From Mycolicibacterium moriokaense (GTDB lineage: Bacteria > Actinomycetota > Actinomycetes > Mycobacteriales > Mycobacteriaceae), in NCBI RefSeq assembly GCF_003201655.1, contig NZ_QJJU01000033.1, positions 11,910 to 51,563 of the forward strand: DNA of 39,654 bases. Direction: 5' to 3'. Below, piece by piece: positions 1 to 7,208 of the stretch; the stretch's first letter is position 1, and the number at the start of each line of letters is the position of its first letter. The translations under genes were made by a program, and so were the position numbers. The notes below the pieces were generated by a model. It did no database searches. It was not told the DNA's origin and saw nothing but the letters and a program-made list of their open reading frames with translations.

Positions 1-177
1 ACGGCTGTCCACCAAGACTTTCCCGACGCTGCGAGCCGCGCCCCAGCCAGCAGCGGGATGGTCATAATCCTCCTGGGAAAACTCACCACTGGCGTTCGGG
101 CCCCGCCCCACCGCCGGACGACCAGGCTCACCCTGCCCGAGTAGATCACCCGCAACAGGCGTCTTGTCGTTCCTCAT
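1..177 (-). CDS. FdhF/YdeP-like molybdopterin oxidoreductase, N-terminus only (runs off left edge)
   Basis: The 59 visible codons start at an ATG preceded by a GGAGGAAGG ribosome site. The visible segment EDYDHPAAGWGAARSVGKVL is typical of the N-terminus of the formate-dehydrogenase-like FdhF/YdeP family, cytoplasmic molybdopterin oxidoreductases of roughly 750 residues. The family's DCPGCAWP cysteine motif would follow beyond the edge; it is visible in the second copy of this segment at 18.3-18.55 kb. Whether the gene is intact outside the window cannot be seen. The two copies are nearly identical over about 140 bases, which points to a recent duplication or shared ancestry of two fdhF genes. 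The family assignment is secure; the substrate is unknown. Confidence 0.7.
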   Translation of the reverse strand, partial: MRNDKTPVAGDLLGQGEPGRPAVGRGPNASGEFSQEDYDHPAAGWGAARSVGKVLVDSR

Positions 178-332
178 CGGATGCCCCTTCCTCCGAGTTC
201 CAGCCGGTCGACGCGCCGCTCTATGTGACGGTCCAGCCGAGGCGCGAGAACTGATCTTTCAGCTTCGCAGGTCCAATGTCGTCGTGGCTAGCGTCAGTCT
301 GCACGGCGTCATGCCACGTGTGGGCGTTGCGG

Positions 333-776
333 CTAGCCGTCGACGCTGCACCGTCGTTGGATGTGTTGTTGCAGTTGCCGCTCAAGTTCTTCTCTTTTGA
401 AGAACCGCGCGGTCTCGAGTGCGGACGGCGAGCCTGCGTGCGGATCGGCATCGGCTCGCAGGAGCAGGTCGATGATCGTGGTGTCGTTCTTGAAGACGGC
501 GCCTGCCAACGGGGTTTGTCCTCGTTTGTTGTGTCGATTAACGTCGGCGCCGCGCGCGATCAGCGCCGCGACCGCCTCCTCGTGCCGGTAGTAGGTCGCC
601 AGCATCACGAGGGTGTCGCCGTTGGTGTTGGTGAGGTTTACCGGTATGCCCGCGTCGACGTATGCGGCCAGCATTGCGGCATCTCCGCTGCGAGCCCCAT
701 CGAATAAGCGTGACGCGAGGTCCAAGATCTCGGCATCGAGGGTAGGTCTTGGGTCGTCAATCACGTTTTCTGTCAC
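333..776 (-). CDS. Ankyrin-repeat protein, catalase partner
   Basis: This 147-residue protein starts at GTG with GGAG seven bases upstream. It holds three to four ankyrin repeats between about residues 17 and 120, with typical cores such as NTNGDTLVMLATYYRHEEAV and GADVNRHNKRGQTPLAGAVF. There is no signal peptide or membrane segment, so it should be cytoplasmic. It lies 62 bp downstream of katA on the same strand. Small ankyrin proteins next to catalase genes are known from other bacteria (AnkB beside KatB in Pseudomonas), where they support catalase activity. A similar accessory role here is inferred from that arrangement. Confidence 0.8.
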   Translation of the reverse strand: MTENVIDDPRPTLDAEILDLASRLFDGARSGDAAMLAAYVDAGIPVNLTNTNGDTLVMLATYYRHEEAVAALIARGADVNRHNKRGQTPLAGAVFKNDTTIIDLLLRADADPHAGSPSALETARFFKREELERQLQQHIQRRCSVDG

Positions 777-838
777 ATCAACTCCAAACTGTCAGCGTGC
801 GGCGATCGCGGGGCGGCTGACTCGGTCACGGTCGGCGG

Positions 839-2305
839 TTACAGCGCGCCGAAGGCCTCACACGCCTTGCGCACGCCTTCGCCGTAGGCGGGGTCGGCCT
901 GGGTGCAGTTCGCGATGTGCGTCTCGACGGTCTCATGTCGAGCGCCCTTGATGGCGCGCGCGGTGTTGTCGAAGAGCCGCTGCTGCTCGTCGCCGGTCAT
1001 GAGCCGGAACAGGTCACCGGGTTGCTCGAAGTAGTTGTCGTCGTCGGCGCGGAAATCGAAGTGATCCGCTGTGGACCCGATCGTCTGGGCGGGCTCGGCG
1101 TAGGCGGGCTGCTCGGCCCACCGGCCGAAGTTGTTCGGCTCAACTCCCGCGACTCCACCCTGGTTACCGTCGACGCGCATGGCCCCGTCGCGGTGATAGG
1201 TGTTGACCAGCTTGGCGGCACGTGGGTAGTTGACCGGGATCTGGTGGTGGTTGACGCCCACCCGGTAGCGGGCGGCGTCTCCGTAGGAGAACAGCCGGCC
1301 CTGCAGCATCTTGTCCGGGCTGAACGAGATCCCCGGGATGAGGTTGCCCGGAGTGAATGCGGCCTGCTCGACGTCGGCGAAGAAGTTGTCCGGGTTGCGG
1401 TTGAGCTCGTATTCGCCGACCTCGATCAACGGGTAGTCCTTCTGGCTCCACACCTTGGTCAGGTCGAAGGGGTGGAAGCGGTAGGTGGCGGCGTCTGCTT
1501 CGGGCATCACCTGGATGTAGACGGTCCATTTCGGGTAGTCGCCGCGTTCGATGGCCTCGAACAGGTCGCGGCCGTGGGACTCGCGGTCGCGGCCGATCAG
1601 TTCTCCTGCTTCGGCGTCGGTGAGGCACTCGATGCCCTGCTGGGTGCGGAAGTGGAACTTGACCCAGTGCCGCTGGCCTTCAGCGTTGATCATGCTGTAG
1701 GCGTGGGAGCCGTAGCCGTGCATGTGCCGGAAGGACTTCGGGATGCCGCGGTCGCTCATGGTGATGGTGACCTGGTGCAGTGATTCGGGCAGGTTGGTCC
1801 AAAAGCCCCAGTTGTTCTCGGGGTCACGCAGATTGGTGCGCGGGTCGCGCTTGACGGCGCGGTTGAGGTCGGGGAACTTCAGCGGGTCGCGGTGAAAGAA
1901 CACCGGGGTGTTGTTGCCGACCACGTCCCAGTTGCCTTCGGTGGTGTAGAAGCGCAGCGCGTAGCCGCGGATGTCGCGCTCGGCGTCGGCGGCGCCGCGT
2001 TCGCCGGCCACTGTGGAGAACCGGGCGAACATCTCGCAGCTGTTGCCGACCTGGCCGAAGATCGCCGCCTTCGTGTACCGGGAGATGTCGTGGGTCACCC
2101 GCAACGTGCCGAAGGCACCCGAACCCTTGGCGTGCATACGCCGCTCGGGGATGACTTCGCGGTCGAAGTGGGCCAGCTTCTCGATCAGCCACAAGTCCTG
2201 CAGGAGCAGCGGGCCGCGCGGGCCGGCGCTCATGCTGTTCTGATTGTCCACAACGGGCGCTCCCGCGGCGGTGGTCAGCGGTTCAGTGTTTTCTTCGAAT
2301 GCCAT
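839..2305 (-). CDS. katA: Monofunctional heme catalase
   Basis: The product has 488 residues, the normal length for a small-subunit heme catalase that splits hydrogen peroxide into water and oxygen. The distal histidine is in MHAKGSGAFG (about residue 55), the catalytic asparagine in GNNTPVFFHRDP, and the proximal heme tyrosine in RLFSYGDAARYRVG. The frame is open further upstream, but the ATG at 2305 follows AAGGAG with good spacing and begins at the usual family N-terminus. Together with the ankyrin gene it forms a probable two-gene operon. No copy of the two-armed element described elsewhere was found upstream. Confidence 0.95.
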   Translation of the reverse strand: MAFEENTEPLTTAAGAPVVDNQNSMSAGPRGPLLLQDLWLIEKLAHFDREVIPERRMHAKGSGAFGTLRVTHDISRYTKAAIFGQVGNSCEMFARFSTVAGERGAADAERDIRGYALRFYTTEGNWDVVGNNTPVFFHRDPLKFPDLNRAVKRDPRTNLRDPENNWGFWTNLPESLHQVTITMSDRGIPKSFRHMHGYGSHAYSMINAEGQRHWVKFHFRTQQGIECLTDAEAGELIGRDRESHGRDLFEAIERGDYPKWTVYIQVMPEADAATYRFHPFDLTKVWSQKDYPLIEVGEYELNRNPDNFFADVEQAAFTPGNLIPGISFSPDKMLQGRLFSYGDAARYRVGVNHHQIPVNYPRAAKLVNTYHRDGAMRVDGNQGGVAGVEPNNFGRWAEQPAYAEPAQTIGSTADHFDFRADDDNYFEQPGDLFRLMTGDEQQRLFDNTARAIKGARHETVETHIANCTQADPAYGEGVRKACEAFGAL

Positions 2306-2518
2306 TTCTCTCTTCTCCTTGGTGGTGGGTGGGGGTGCGGGTCGGGCGTAGTTCGACTGATTCCAATCTCGCCGATCGTGGGTCATCGCTGCAGCATGAA
2401 GAGCGACAAGTAGTCCACAGATTCGGACACTGTGTACGCCGGGCGGCCGCGGCTCCGGGTTGCTACTCGTCGGAAGTTTCCGTTCGGCGAGCTCAAATGG
2501 GTTTTGTCGGAGTGCATT

Positions 2519-3169
2519 TCACTCGGGCCAGGTGTTGTTGCGGATGATTTCGACGAAATCGTCGCGGACGAACGATGGGTCGAAATGTTCGAGTACGTCG
2601 GCGTTGACGTTTCCGAAAGTGCTGTGCGGTCGGTGTTTGTTGCCGTCGTTGAACGCTCGCAGGATCCGGCGCTTGAAATCTGGTCGTGGGTGGGCGGCGG
2701 TGACGGCCGCGAGCACCTCTGAGGGCAGCGCCTCACGGTCGATACCCAGCACGTCGGTCTCCACACCGGCGGTCACCAAGGCGATTTCGGGATCGAGGAA
2801 TTCGGGCACGTTGGGTGTGGTGTGCAACGCGATGCTCAGCCAGACCTTGCGGGCGTCGGTTTCGCCGACACCGTGATCGAGCAGGAAGTCACGTGCCGCG
2901 TTGGCCCCGTCGACTTCAAAACGCAGCATCGATGTGCGGTAGGGCTTGGTGAGCCCGATATCGTGAAACATCGCCCCGGCATAGAGCAGCTCCAGGTCCG
3001 GTTGCAGTCCGCGGCGGTGGCCCTGCAGCGCGCCGAAGAGAAACACCCGCCGCGAGTGATCGAACAGCAGATCATCCTCGGCATCCCTGATGAAGGCGGT
3101 GATCTCGCGTACGAGCTCGGTGTCGGGGATGACGACACCGGCGATACTGTCGGCCGCGGTGGTAGACAT
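2519..3169 (-). CDS. HD-domain hydrolase-like protein, copy 1
   Basis: This 216-residue cytoplasmic protein belongs to the HD metal-dependent phosphohydrolase superfamily. The HD doublet is in GAMFHDIGL (about residue 70) and a preceding histidine in LFDHSRRVF. The specific substrate is unknown. The ATG at 3169 has AGGAG six bases upstream and is preferred over an in-frame TTG two codons earlier. It is nearly identical, apart from its N-terminus, to the protein at 23579-24301, down to the shared C-terminus DDFVEIIRNNTWPE. A copy of the two-armed element lies 187 bp upstream. The family has members resembling cyanamide hydratase, but I cannot assign that activity. Confidence 0.85.
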   Translation of the reverse strand: MSTTAADSIAGVVIPDTELVREITAFIRDAEDDLLFDHSRRVFLFGALQGHRRGLQPDLELLYAGAMFHDIGLTKPYRTSMLRFEVDGANAARDFLLDHGVGETDARKVWLSIALHTTPNVPEFLDPEIALVTAGVETDVLGIDREALPSEVLAAVTAAHPRPDFKRRILRAFNDGNKHRPHSTFGNVNADVLEHFDPSFVRDDFVEIIRNNTWPE

Positions 3170-3718
3170 GTGCAACTCCTGAACTCAGCGACGTATGGGA
3201 CTGTGTGCGCCCAGTTTTGGGGTTCGGCGCGGTAACGGCACTGGTGTCGCCGCTGCCCGCTCTGGGCACGTTCCACGTTTGCGCCCGTGAGGGCGGGTCC
3301 GTGGTTTGATCGTGGTCATAATGTTGTAATTGCTATGGTCACAGCCGTAATCGAAGATGTCGCTACTGCTGGCGTGCAACCGACATACCGGCTAGCTGCA
3401 AACTGCCGCGGGATCAGCTGGGCTGCATGCGCCCGAGCCATGGGAATCGAGATGTCCTGTCCGGTAGGACTTTCGACGACCTTTCGCCGCCATCGTCAAA
3501 TGTCACGTTCGTCAGCGGTGGTGGAGCGCAACGGCGCACGGCCGACTCCAGGCGGCCTCCGAGCATCTGCTCAACGAAGTGGCCATCATCCACTTCGCAC
3601 AAATTCTCTGGACCGGGGTACGGGGCCGCCGCGGCGGTGCAAGATAGTGAGACTGCAGACCGTGTCTGGCGTCGGAGACGCCCGGACGGACGTTGGGGTT
3701 CAAGGGAATGGGGCAGCG
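3170..3718. other. Non-coding stretch between HD gene and response regulator
   Basis: About 550 bases lie between divergent genes. The only structure I can support is the two-armed element at 3357-3401. The reading frame of the downstream regulator is open back to 3287, but the upstream part is arginine-rich low-complexity translation with no recognisable domain. A short helix-like stretch in another frame around 3540-3645 could be an old gene fragment, but I cannot identify it. Confidence 0.5.
3357..3401 (-). promoter_or_regulatory. Two-armed element, site 1 (upstream of HD gene copy 1)
   Basis: Read toward the HD gene, the outer arm is TTGCAGCTAGC and the inner arm is GCCAGCAGTAGCGACAT, with 17 bases between. 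The GCTAGC and GCCAGC cores start 23 bases apart. This is one of the best matches to the consensus shared by nine sites in the window. It lies 187 bp upstream of the ATG at 3169. Confidence 0.65.
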
Positions 3719-4390
3719 GTGAGCGTAGCCGGCGGACAGGCGGCGACACGGGTCGTCATCGCCGATGACGATGTCCTGCTGCGGGAGGGCCTGGTCAGCC
3801 TGCTGGGTCGGTCTGGTTTCGAGGTGGTCGGGCAGACCGGCGACAGTAGGGATCTGCTCGGACTGGTGCGAGAAACATCCCCGGCACTGGTGTTGACAGA
3901 CATCCGGATGCCACCTACCCACACCACGGAGGGACTCGACGTCGCCCGGGCGATCCGCGATGAGTTCCCCGATACTGCGATCTTGGTCCTGTCGGCGCAC
4001 GTCGACGTCGAGCACGCGATGGAACTGCTGGCCAGTGGTCACAGCATCGGCTATCTCCTCAAGAGTCGGGTGACCGACGTTGCCGATTTCATCGAGACGC
4101 TTCAGCGGATCAGCAGTGGGGCGTCGGTCGTCGACCCCGCCCTGGTGCAGGAGTTGGTGACGGCAAAGCGGCGCAACGATCCCTTGGCTGCCCTGTCCGA
4201 GCGCGAGCGCGAAGTACTGGCGCTGATGGCGGAGGGCCGTTCGAATGCTGGTATCGCTCATCGGCTCTGGGTCACCGAGGGGACCATCGAAAAGCACGTA
4301 CGCAGCATCATGAGCAAGTTGAATCTGGCCGAAACGGGCGAGGATCACCGCAGGGTGCTAGCGGTGATCGCTTTTCTCGACGCCCACTGA
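3719..4390 (+). CDS. NarL/LuxR-type response regulator
   Basis: This 223-residue protein has a receiver domain (about residues 10-130) and a LuxR-type helix-turn-helix (about 155-215). The acidic pocket is IADDD, the phosphoacceptor aspartate is in LTDIRMPP, and the conserved lysine is in YLLKSR. The DNA-binding part contains LSEREREVLALMAEGRSN and TEGTIEKHVRSIMSKL. The frame is open upstream, so I chose the GTG at 3719, which begins just before the receiver domain and has AAGGGAA upstream. No kinase is adjacent. The orphan kinases at 12.5 and 18.6 kb have the NarL-partner type of HisKA_3 core and are possible partners, and the two-armed elements nearby are possible targets; both are inference. 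Confidence 0.9.
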   Translation: MSVAGGQAATRVVIADDDVLLREGLVSLLGRSGFEVVGQTGDSRDLLGLVRETSPALVLTDIRMPPTHTTEGLDVARAIRDEFPDTAILVLSAHVDVEHAMELLASGHSIGYLLKSRVTDVADFIETLQRISSGASVVDPALVQELVTAKRRNDPLAALSEREREVLALMAEGRSNAGIAHRLWVTEGTIEKHVRSIMSKLNLAETGEDHRRVLAVIAFLDAH

Positions 4391-4481
4391 AGTCCTCAAG
4401 GAGGCAACCCAGACGATCGTCATGCCTTGGGGCTCAGCGGGACTGCCGCGGCGGCGACGAAATCGGCGTTATCGTCAACCA

Positions 4482-4691
4482 TTAGGTGCGGCGATGGACC
4501 AGCGGGACTTCCAAGTTCTGGCCGACTGTATTCTGCTGCACGCACTGGGCGACCCCGTGGCAAAGCATCGGGATCTCGTCGGGCGCAGGAACGACGCCGA
4601 TGGCGCGTGCGCCGATTGCAATCGTTGCCACCGCTGTCGCGCTCACCGCGACAGTTCCCAACGCTGTGTGTAGCCGCCGCCTTGGCGTCAA
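4482..4691 (-). CDS. Possible small exported protein with TTG start
   Basis: The predicted 69-residue product has a basic start (MTPRRRLHTALG), a hydrophobic stretch rich in Ala, Val and Ile, and a short tail with two cysteines in MLCHGVAQCVQ. This looks like a signal peptide plus a small mature domain. The TTG has AAGAGG a few bases upstream and no ATG is available. It lies 44 bp downstream of the secreted-protein gene at 4735-4920 on the same strand, so they could be co-transcribed. The arginine inside the hydrophobic region and a second overlapping frame after its stop suggest it may be decaying. I do not recognise the family. Confidence 0.4.
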   Translation of the reverse strand: MTPRRRLHTALGTVAVSATAVATIAIGARAIGVVPAPDEIPMLCHGVAQCVQQNTVGQNLEVPLVHRRT

Positions 4692-4734
4692 GCGGCCTCT
4701 TGCACGTTCGAAACGCGGACCCACCCAATCCGTG

Positions 4735-4920
4735 TCAGAAGGGCACATCGAACTGCTGCGTGTTGGCCGGGTGGTAACCCCAGATGCAGGGGCTCATGGG
4801 ATCTGTGCCATACGGCGTACAAGGGTCGGCGTCGGCATTCGCGAACGGAGCAACGGCGATCGCCCCTGCGATCCCGGCTACAGCCAACCACGGTGCAATG
4901 TATTTGATCGATGTCTTCAT
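4735..4920 (-). CDS. Small secreted protein, PYGT type, copy 1
   Basis: This 61-residue protein begins MKTSIKYIAPWLAVAG, a clear signal peptide ending near FANADA, which leaves a mature peptide of about 30 residues. The mature part has PCTPYGTDPMSPCIWGYH and ends FDVPF, with two cysteines that may form a disulfide. The ATG has AGGAGAACGATC upstream. Its closest relative in the window is the product of 5455-5661, which shares the DPxxPYGTxP core and the terminal DVPF. A two-armed element lies 72 bp upstream. The function is unknown; export is inferred from the signal peptide. Confidence 0.75.
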   Translation of the reverse strand: MKTSIKYIAPWLAVAGIAGAIAVAPFANADADPCTPYGTDPMSPCIWGYHPANTQQFDVPF

Positions 4921-4992
4921 GATCGTTCTCCTGTAAGTGCTTGTCCGCCCTGGTGGCGGGCTGTGTTCTCATCATCTCGGTCCGGCTGTGGG

Positions 4993-5037
4993 GCGTCGAT
5001 GCCGCTGGCACCCAATTGGCCTAGTTGCTAGCTGGAA
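4993..5037 (-). promoter_or_regulatory. Two-armed element, site 2 (upstream of small secreted protein)
   Basis: Read toward the gene at 4920, the outer arm is TTCCAGCTAGC and the inner arm GCCAGCGGCATCGACGC, with cores 23 bases apart and TTGGGT just before the inner arm. It ends 72 bp before the ATG. Confidence 0.65.
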
Positions 5038-5129
5038 CTAGTCCCTTGCCCAAATACGTAGTGCTACTGGCGAATTAGGTGATTTGCGCCGACGAGTGAA
5101 CCGGTATACCTAATGCCTCAGCCACAGCA

Positions 5130-5170
5130 ACGCGTAGGGCGGGACTGGAAAACAGTCCCGCCCTACGCGT
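5130..5170 (-). terminator. Perfect 18-bp hairpin, probable transcription terminator
   Basis: The left arm 5130-5147 and right arm 5153-5170 are exact reverse complements over 18 bases around a five-base loop (GAAAA). The stem is GC-rich. The hairpin sits 10 bp beyond the stop codon of the small secreted-protein gene at 5181. There is no clear T-tract after it, which is common for mycobacterial terminators. Confidence 0.7.
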
Positions 5171-5180
5171 ATGGCTGCTG

Positions 5181-5390
5181 TCAGCGGTGGTGGAAGAGCA
5201 GAGCGCTCGAATCCCCGCCGAACGGCATCTGTGTTGAGGCGGCTTCGTGCGAAGCCGGCCCGGGGCTGGCAGTGACCTGGGCGTTGCCCGGGGTCTGCTG
5301 CACGCTGACGTCGGCCGATGCGATCGGCGCAAGTCCGACCGTCACTGCGGCGGCGGCGATGGCCAACGGTGCGATGTGGCGCAGTTTCAT
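5181..5390 (-). CDS. Small secreted protein, SPGN type
   Basis: The 69-residue product starts MKLRHIAPLAIAAAAV, a signal peptide with a likely cut after APIASA. The mature peptide of about 43 residues has no cysteine. It carries TPGNAQVTASPGP, which resembles the SPGNVQIND motif in the two plus-strand secreted proteins at 6.0-6.6 kb, and ends LLFHHR. The ATG follows GAAAGAAGATGAAAA. It lies 64 bp downstream of the gene at 5455-5661 and is probably in the same transcript, ended by the hairpin at 5130-5170. The function is unknown. Confidence 0.7.
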   Translation of the reverse strand: MKLRHIAPLAIAAAAVTVGLAPIASADVSVQQTPGNAQVTASPGPASHEAASTQMPFGGDSSALLFHHR

Positions 5391-5454
5391 TTTTCATCTT
5401 CTTTCGTTAGGTGGATGCCCGTTGAGACATCCGGGGATCTGGGTGGCCGGTGGA

Positions 5455-5661
5455 TCAGAACGGGACGTCCAGTTGGCCGTTCGTGGTGTCGGCCTCGTCG
5501 TGGTTCGACTCGTGGAAACCGAGGACGTAGGGCGTGTGGGGATTCGTGCCGTATGGCACGAGGGGGTCGGTGTCGGCGCTGGCGATCGGCGCGAGAGCGA
5601 TCGCGCCACCGATCGCGGCGAGGGCCAACCACGGTGCGGCGTACTTGGTTACGGTTTTCGT
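5455..5661 (-). CDS. Small secreted protein, PYGT type, copy 2, with no normal start codon
   Basis: The 68-residue frame is TKTVTKYAAPWLALAAIGG, then a signal-peptide core ending in APIASA, then DTDPLVPYGTNPHTPYVLGF and a terminal QLDVPF. It aligns well with the product of 4735-4920. At the base matching that gene's ATG stands ACG, 12 bases from the start of an AGGAGA ribosome site, and no ATG, GTG or TTG lies between the ribosome site and the signal peptide. The gene is therefore either translated from ACG or silenced by an ATG-to-ACG change. A two-armed element lies 66 bp upstream. Confidence 0.55.
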   Translation of the reverse strand, partial: TKTVTKYAAPWLALAAIGGAIALAPIASADTDPLVPYGTNPHTPYVLGFHESNHDEADTTNGQLDVPF

Positions 5662-5727
5662 CGGTGCTCTCCTGTCTGTGTGTTCGTCCGTTTTGGACTG
5701 AATAAATGGTCGCGCGTCAGCTAACCC

Positions 5728-5772
5728 GCGTCGCCACTGCTGACACCCATCTACTGACCCCGCTAGCTGGAA
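5728..5772 (-). promoter_or_regulatory. Two-armed element, site 3
   Basis: Read toward the secreted-protein gene at 5661, the outer arm is TTCCAGCTAGC and the inner arm GTCAGCAGTGGCGACGC, with ATGGGT just before the inner arm and cores 23 bases apart. It ends 66 bp before the ACG start position, nearly the same spacing as site 2. Confidence 0.65.
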
Positions 5773-5826
5773 ACTCAGGGGCGAGCACCGCGGCACACAC
5801 CTGTGGAGGCAAACCTGCACTGGGCA

Positions 5827-5837
5827 TTGCAGCTAGC
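5827..5837 (+). promoter_or_regulatory. Outer-arm half site TTGCAGCTAGC
   Basis: The outer arm of the element is exact, but the inner arm expected 23 bases further on is poorly conserved (GGCCGA). It points toward the plus-strand secreted-protein genes at 6032. It may be a diverged site or chance. Confidence 0.3.
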
Positions 5838-5923
5838 AGCAATACCCACACTGGGGCCGATGGACACCGTCTCAGCGACGTTGCCGCACATGAAGCCGTT
5901 ACACGCTGACGGGGCACCGAAGA

Positions 5924-5967
5924 TTCCCGTTGGCGGCATCGCCGATGGGTGCCAGCCGTGACGGCAT
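5924..5967 (+). promoter_or_regulatory. Two-armed element, site 4 (upstream of plus-strand secreted proteins)
   Basis: The outer arm is TTCCCGTTGGC and the inner arm GCCAGCCGTGACGGCAT, with GATGGGT before the inner arm. The spacer is one base shorter than in the other sites. It ends 64 bp before the ATG at 6032, and it is the only two-armed copy facing a plus-strand gene. Confidence 0.5.
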
Positions 5968-6031
5968 GCGTTGCCCGCGAGCTGATCCTGGAATGCAGAT
6001 AGAAACAGTCACCATTGCAAGGAGACACATC

Positions 6032-6316
6032 ATGCGAACCACATTGCGTTACATTGCCCCGTTCCTCGGGGCCGCGGCTGTCGCGATCGCCATCGGCGCC
6101 GCACCAATTGCCGACGCTGCCACCAGCATTGCGCCAAATCAGGAATCGTGCACCGGCGCGGTGTGCCAGTCGCCGGGCAACGTACAGATCAATGACGCTC
6201 CTCCGCCGGCCGCCTTTTATCCGTACGGCGGTAGCGCATTTCTGCTTCGGTGGCGGTGGCGGCTTCGTCGGTGGTGGAGGGTTCCACGGCCACGGCGGAG
6301 GCGGCGGACACCGATA
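6032..6316 (+). pseudogene. Small secreted protein, SPGN type, frameshifted glycine-rich tail
   Basis: The start is MRTTLRYIAPFLGAAAVAIA, a signal peptide ending near APIADA, followed by CTGAVCQSPGNVQINDAPPP and FYPYGG. A GGAG ribosome site lies eight bases before the ATG. After about 6240 the reading frame turns arginine-rich, while the overlapping frame reads FGGGGGFVGGGGFHGHGGGG and stops at 6316. One extra base near 6240-6246 would explain this, because removing it gives a continuous glycine-rich C-terminus. The gene is either frameshifted or carries a sequencing error. The next gene shares the CQSPGNVQIND motif. Confidence 0.55.
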
Positions 6317-6368
6317 GATATCGGGCACCGAACTTCTGCGCCCTCTTCGATGGAAGGAAAAGGACATC

Positions 6369-6635
6369 ATGAGAATGAGCACCATCTGTGGCTCTGCGCT
6401 TGTGGCATTGGCCAGTGCCGCTGCCATCGCCGCGGCGCCGCTGGCGGCGGCTGCGCCCGCGTCTGATCACTCGGCGCAGCCTGCGGCCACATCGGCGGCC
6501 TCGGGTTCTGCCTCCCAGCAGTCGTGTATCGGCCTGGGCGGCACACAGTCACAATGCCAGTCGCCGGGCAATGTGCAGATCAATGATTCGCCGCCACAGG
6601 TTGATTACTTCCCATACGCCGGTGGAGCCACCTAA
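6369..6635 (+). CDS. Small secreted protein, SPGN type, cysteine pair
   Basis: The 88-residue product starts with MRMSTICGSALVALASAA and a signal peptide ending near AAAAPA. It then has an Ala/Ser-rich linker and a conserved end, SQCQSPGNVQINDSPPQVDY then FPYAGGAT. Two cysteines (SCIG and QCQSP) could pair. The ATG is preceded by GGAAGGAAAAGGACATC. It lies about 50 bp after the previous secreted-protein gene, so the two likely form an operon. The function is unknown; I know the motif only from small mycobacterial exported proteins. Confidence 0.75.
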   Translation: MRMSTICGSALVALASAAAIAAAPLAAAAPASDHSAQPAATSAASGSASQQSCIGLGGTQSQCQSPGNVQINDSPPQVDYFPYAGGAT

Positions 6636-6694
6636 TCGCCACGCCGAGGGCGTATCTCGCTCCGGCAGGAGATCGTCAGGCGGTAGCCGACCGG

Positions 6695-7198
6695 CTATTT
6701 TGCGACTTCAGTATGTTCGGTTGGCGTATCTGAAAGTGCGTAGAGCTCCGCGAGATTGACCACGATGGCCTCTTGTGTGCTGCGTGCGATCACGATCACC
6801 GCAGGATGGTCCGGATCGGGATTCTCCTCCCGGTGCGGAACGTGGGGCGGCACGAAGACATAGTCGCCGGGCGCGGTGGCCACGCGCACTTCCTCACGGC
6901 CGTCATGGAACACGAACTCCGGATACCCGCTACGGACGAAGATCGCCGTTTCAGATTCGCCGTGGTGATGGTTGTCCGACACCGTCAATGGTGACACGTG
7001 GGTTCCGCCCATCCAGATCTTGGCCGACCCGACCGAGGCGCCGGTCAGCGCCGCCAACCGCTGCATGCCGACTGTCTGCGCTGTCGCGGAGCTGAGCTCG
7101 CCTGCCTTGACGTGCTGCACGCGGGTGCGCAACGACGCCGCGACCACGTCATCTGTCGTGTTGGTCAGATCGGGACGGAATTCGTCGTGATCGTTCAT
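6695..7198 (-). CDS. Cupin-domain protein
   Basis: This 167-residue cytoplasmic protein has a single cupin barrel. Metal ligands are visible in SDNHHHGESET (motif 1) and HVPHREEN (motif 2), with the glycine PGDYVFVPPH between them. The start ATG at 7198 lies 10 bp after the VIT1-like gene's stop, and this is the last gene of a four-gene minus-strand operon beginning at 9645. A metal-dependent dioxygenase, isomerase or sugar-binding role is possible; the sequence does not decide. Confidence 0.8.
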   Translation of the reverse strand: MNDHDEFRPDLTNTTDDVVAASLRTRVQHVKAGELSSATAQTVGMQRLAALTGASVGSAKIWMGGTHVSPLTVSDNHHHGESETAIFVRSGYPEFVFHDGREEVRVATAPGDYVFVPPHVPHREENPDPDHPAVIVIARSTQEAIVVNLAELYALSDTPTEHTEVAK

Positions 7199-7208
7199 CA
7201 GGTTTGGC

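Noticed and set aside
277..321. Possible tenth two-armed element upstream of the left-edge fdhF-like gene
   Set aside because: The inner arm matches in part (GCTAGCCACGACGACAT), but the outer arm is absent at the expected spacing.
3540..3645. Short helix-like frame reading LQAASEHLLNEVAIIHFAQI
   Set aside because: It could be an old gene fragment, but it has no start codon in context and no recognisable family.
3287..3718. Long N-terminal extension of the LuxR-type regulator
   Set aside because: The translation is arginine-rich with no domain, and the receiver domain begins right after the GTG at 3719.
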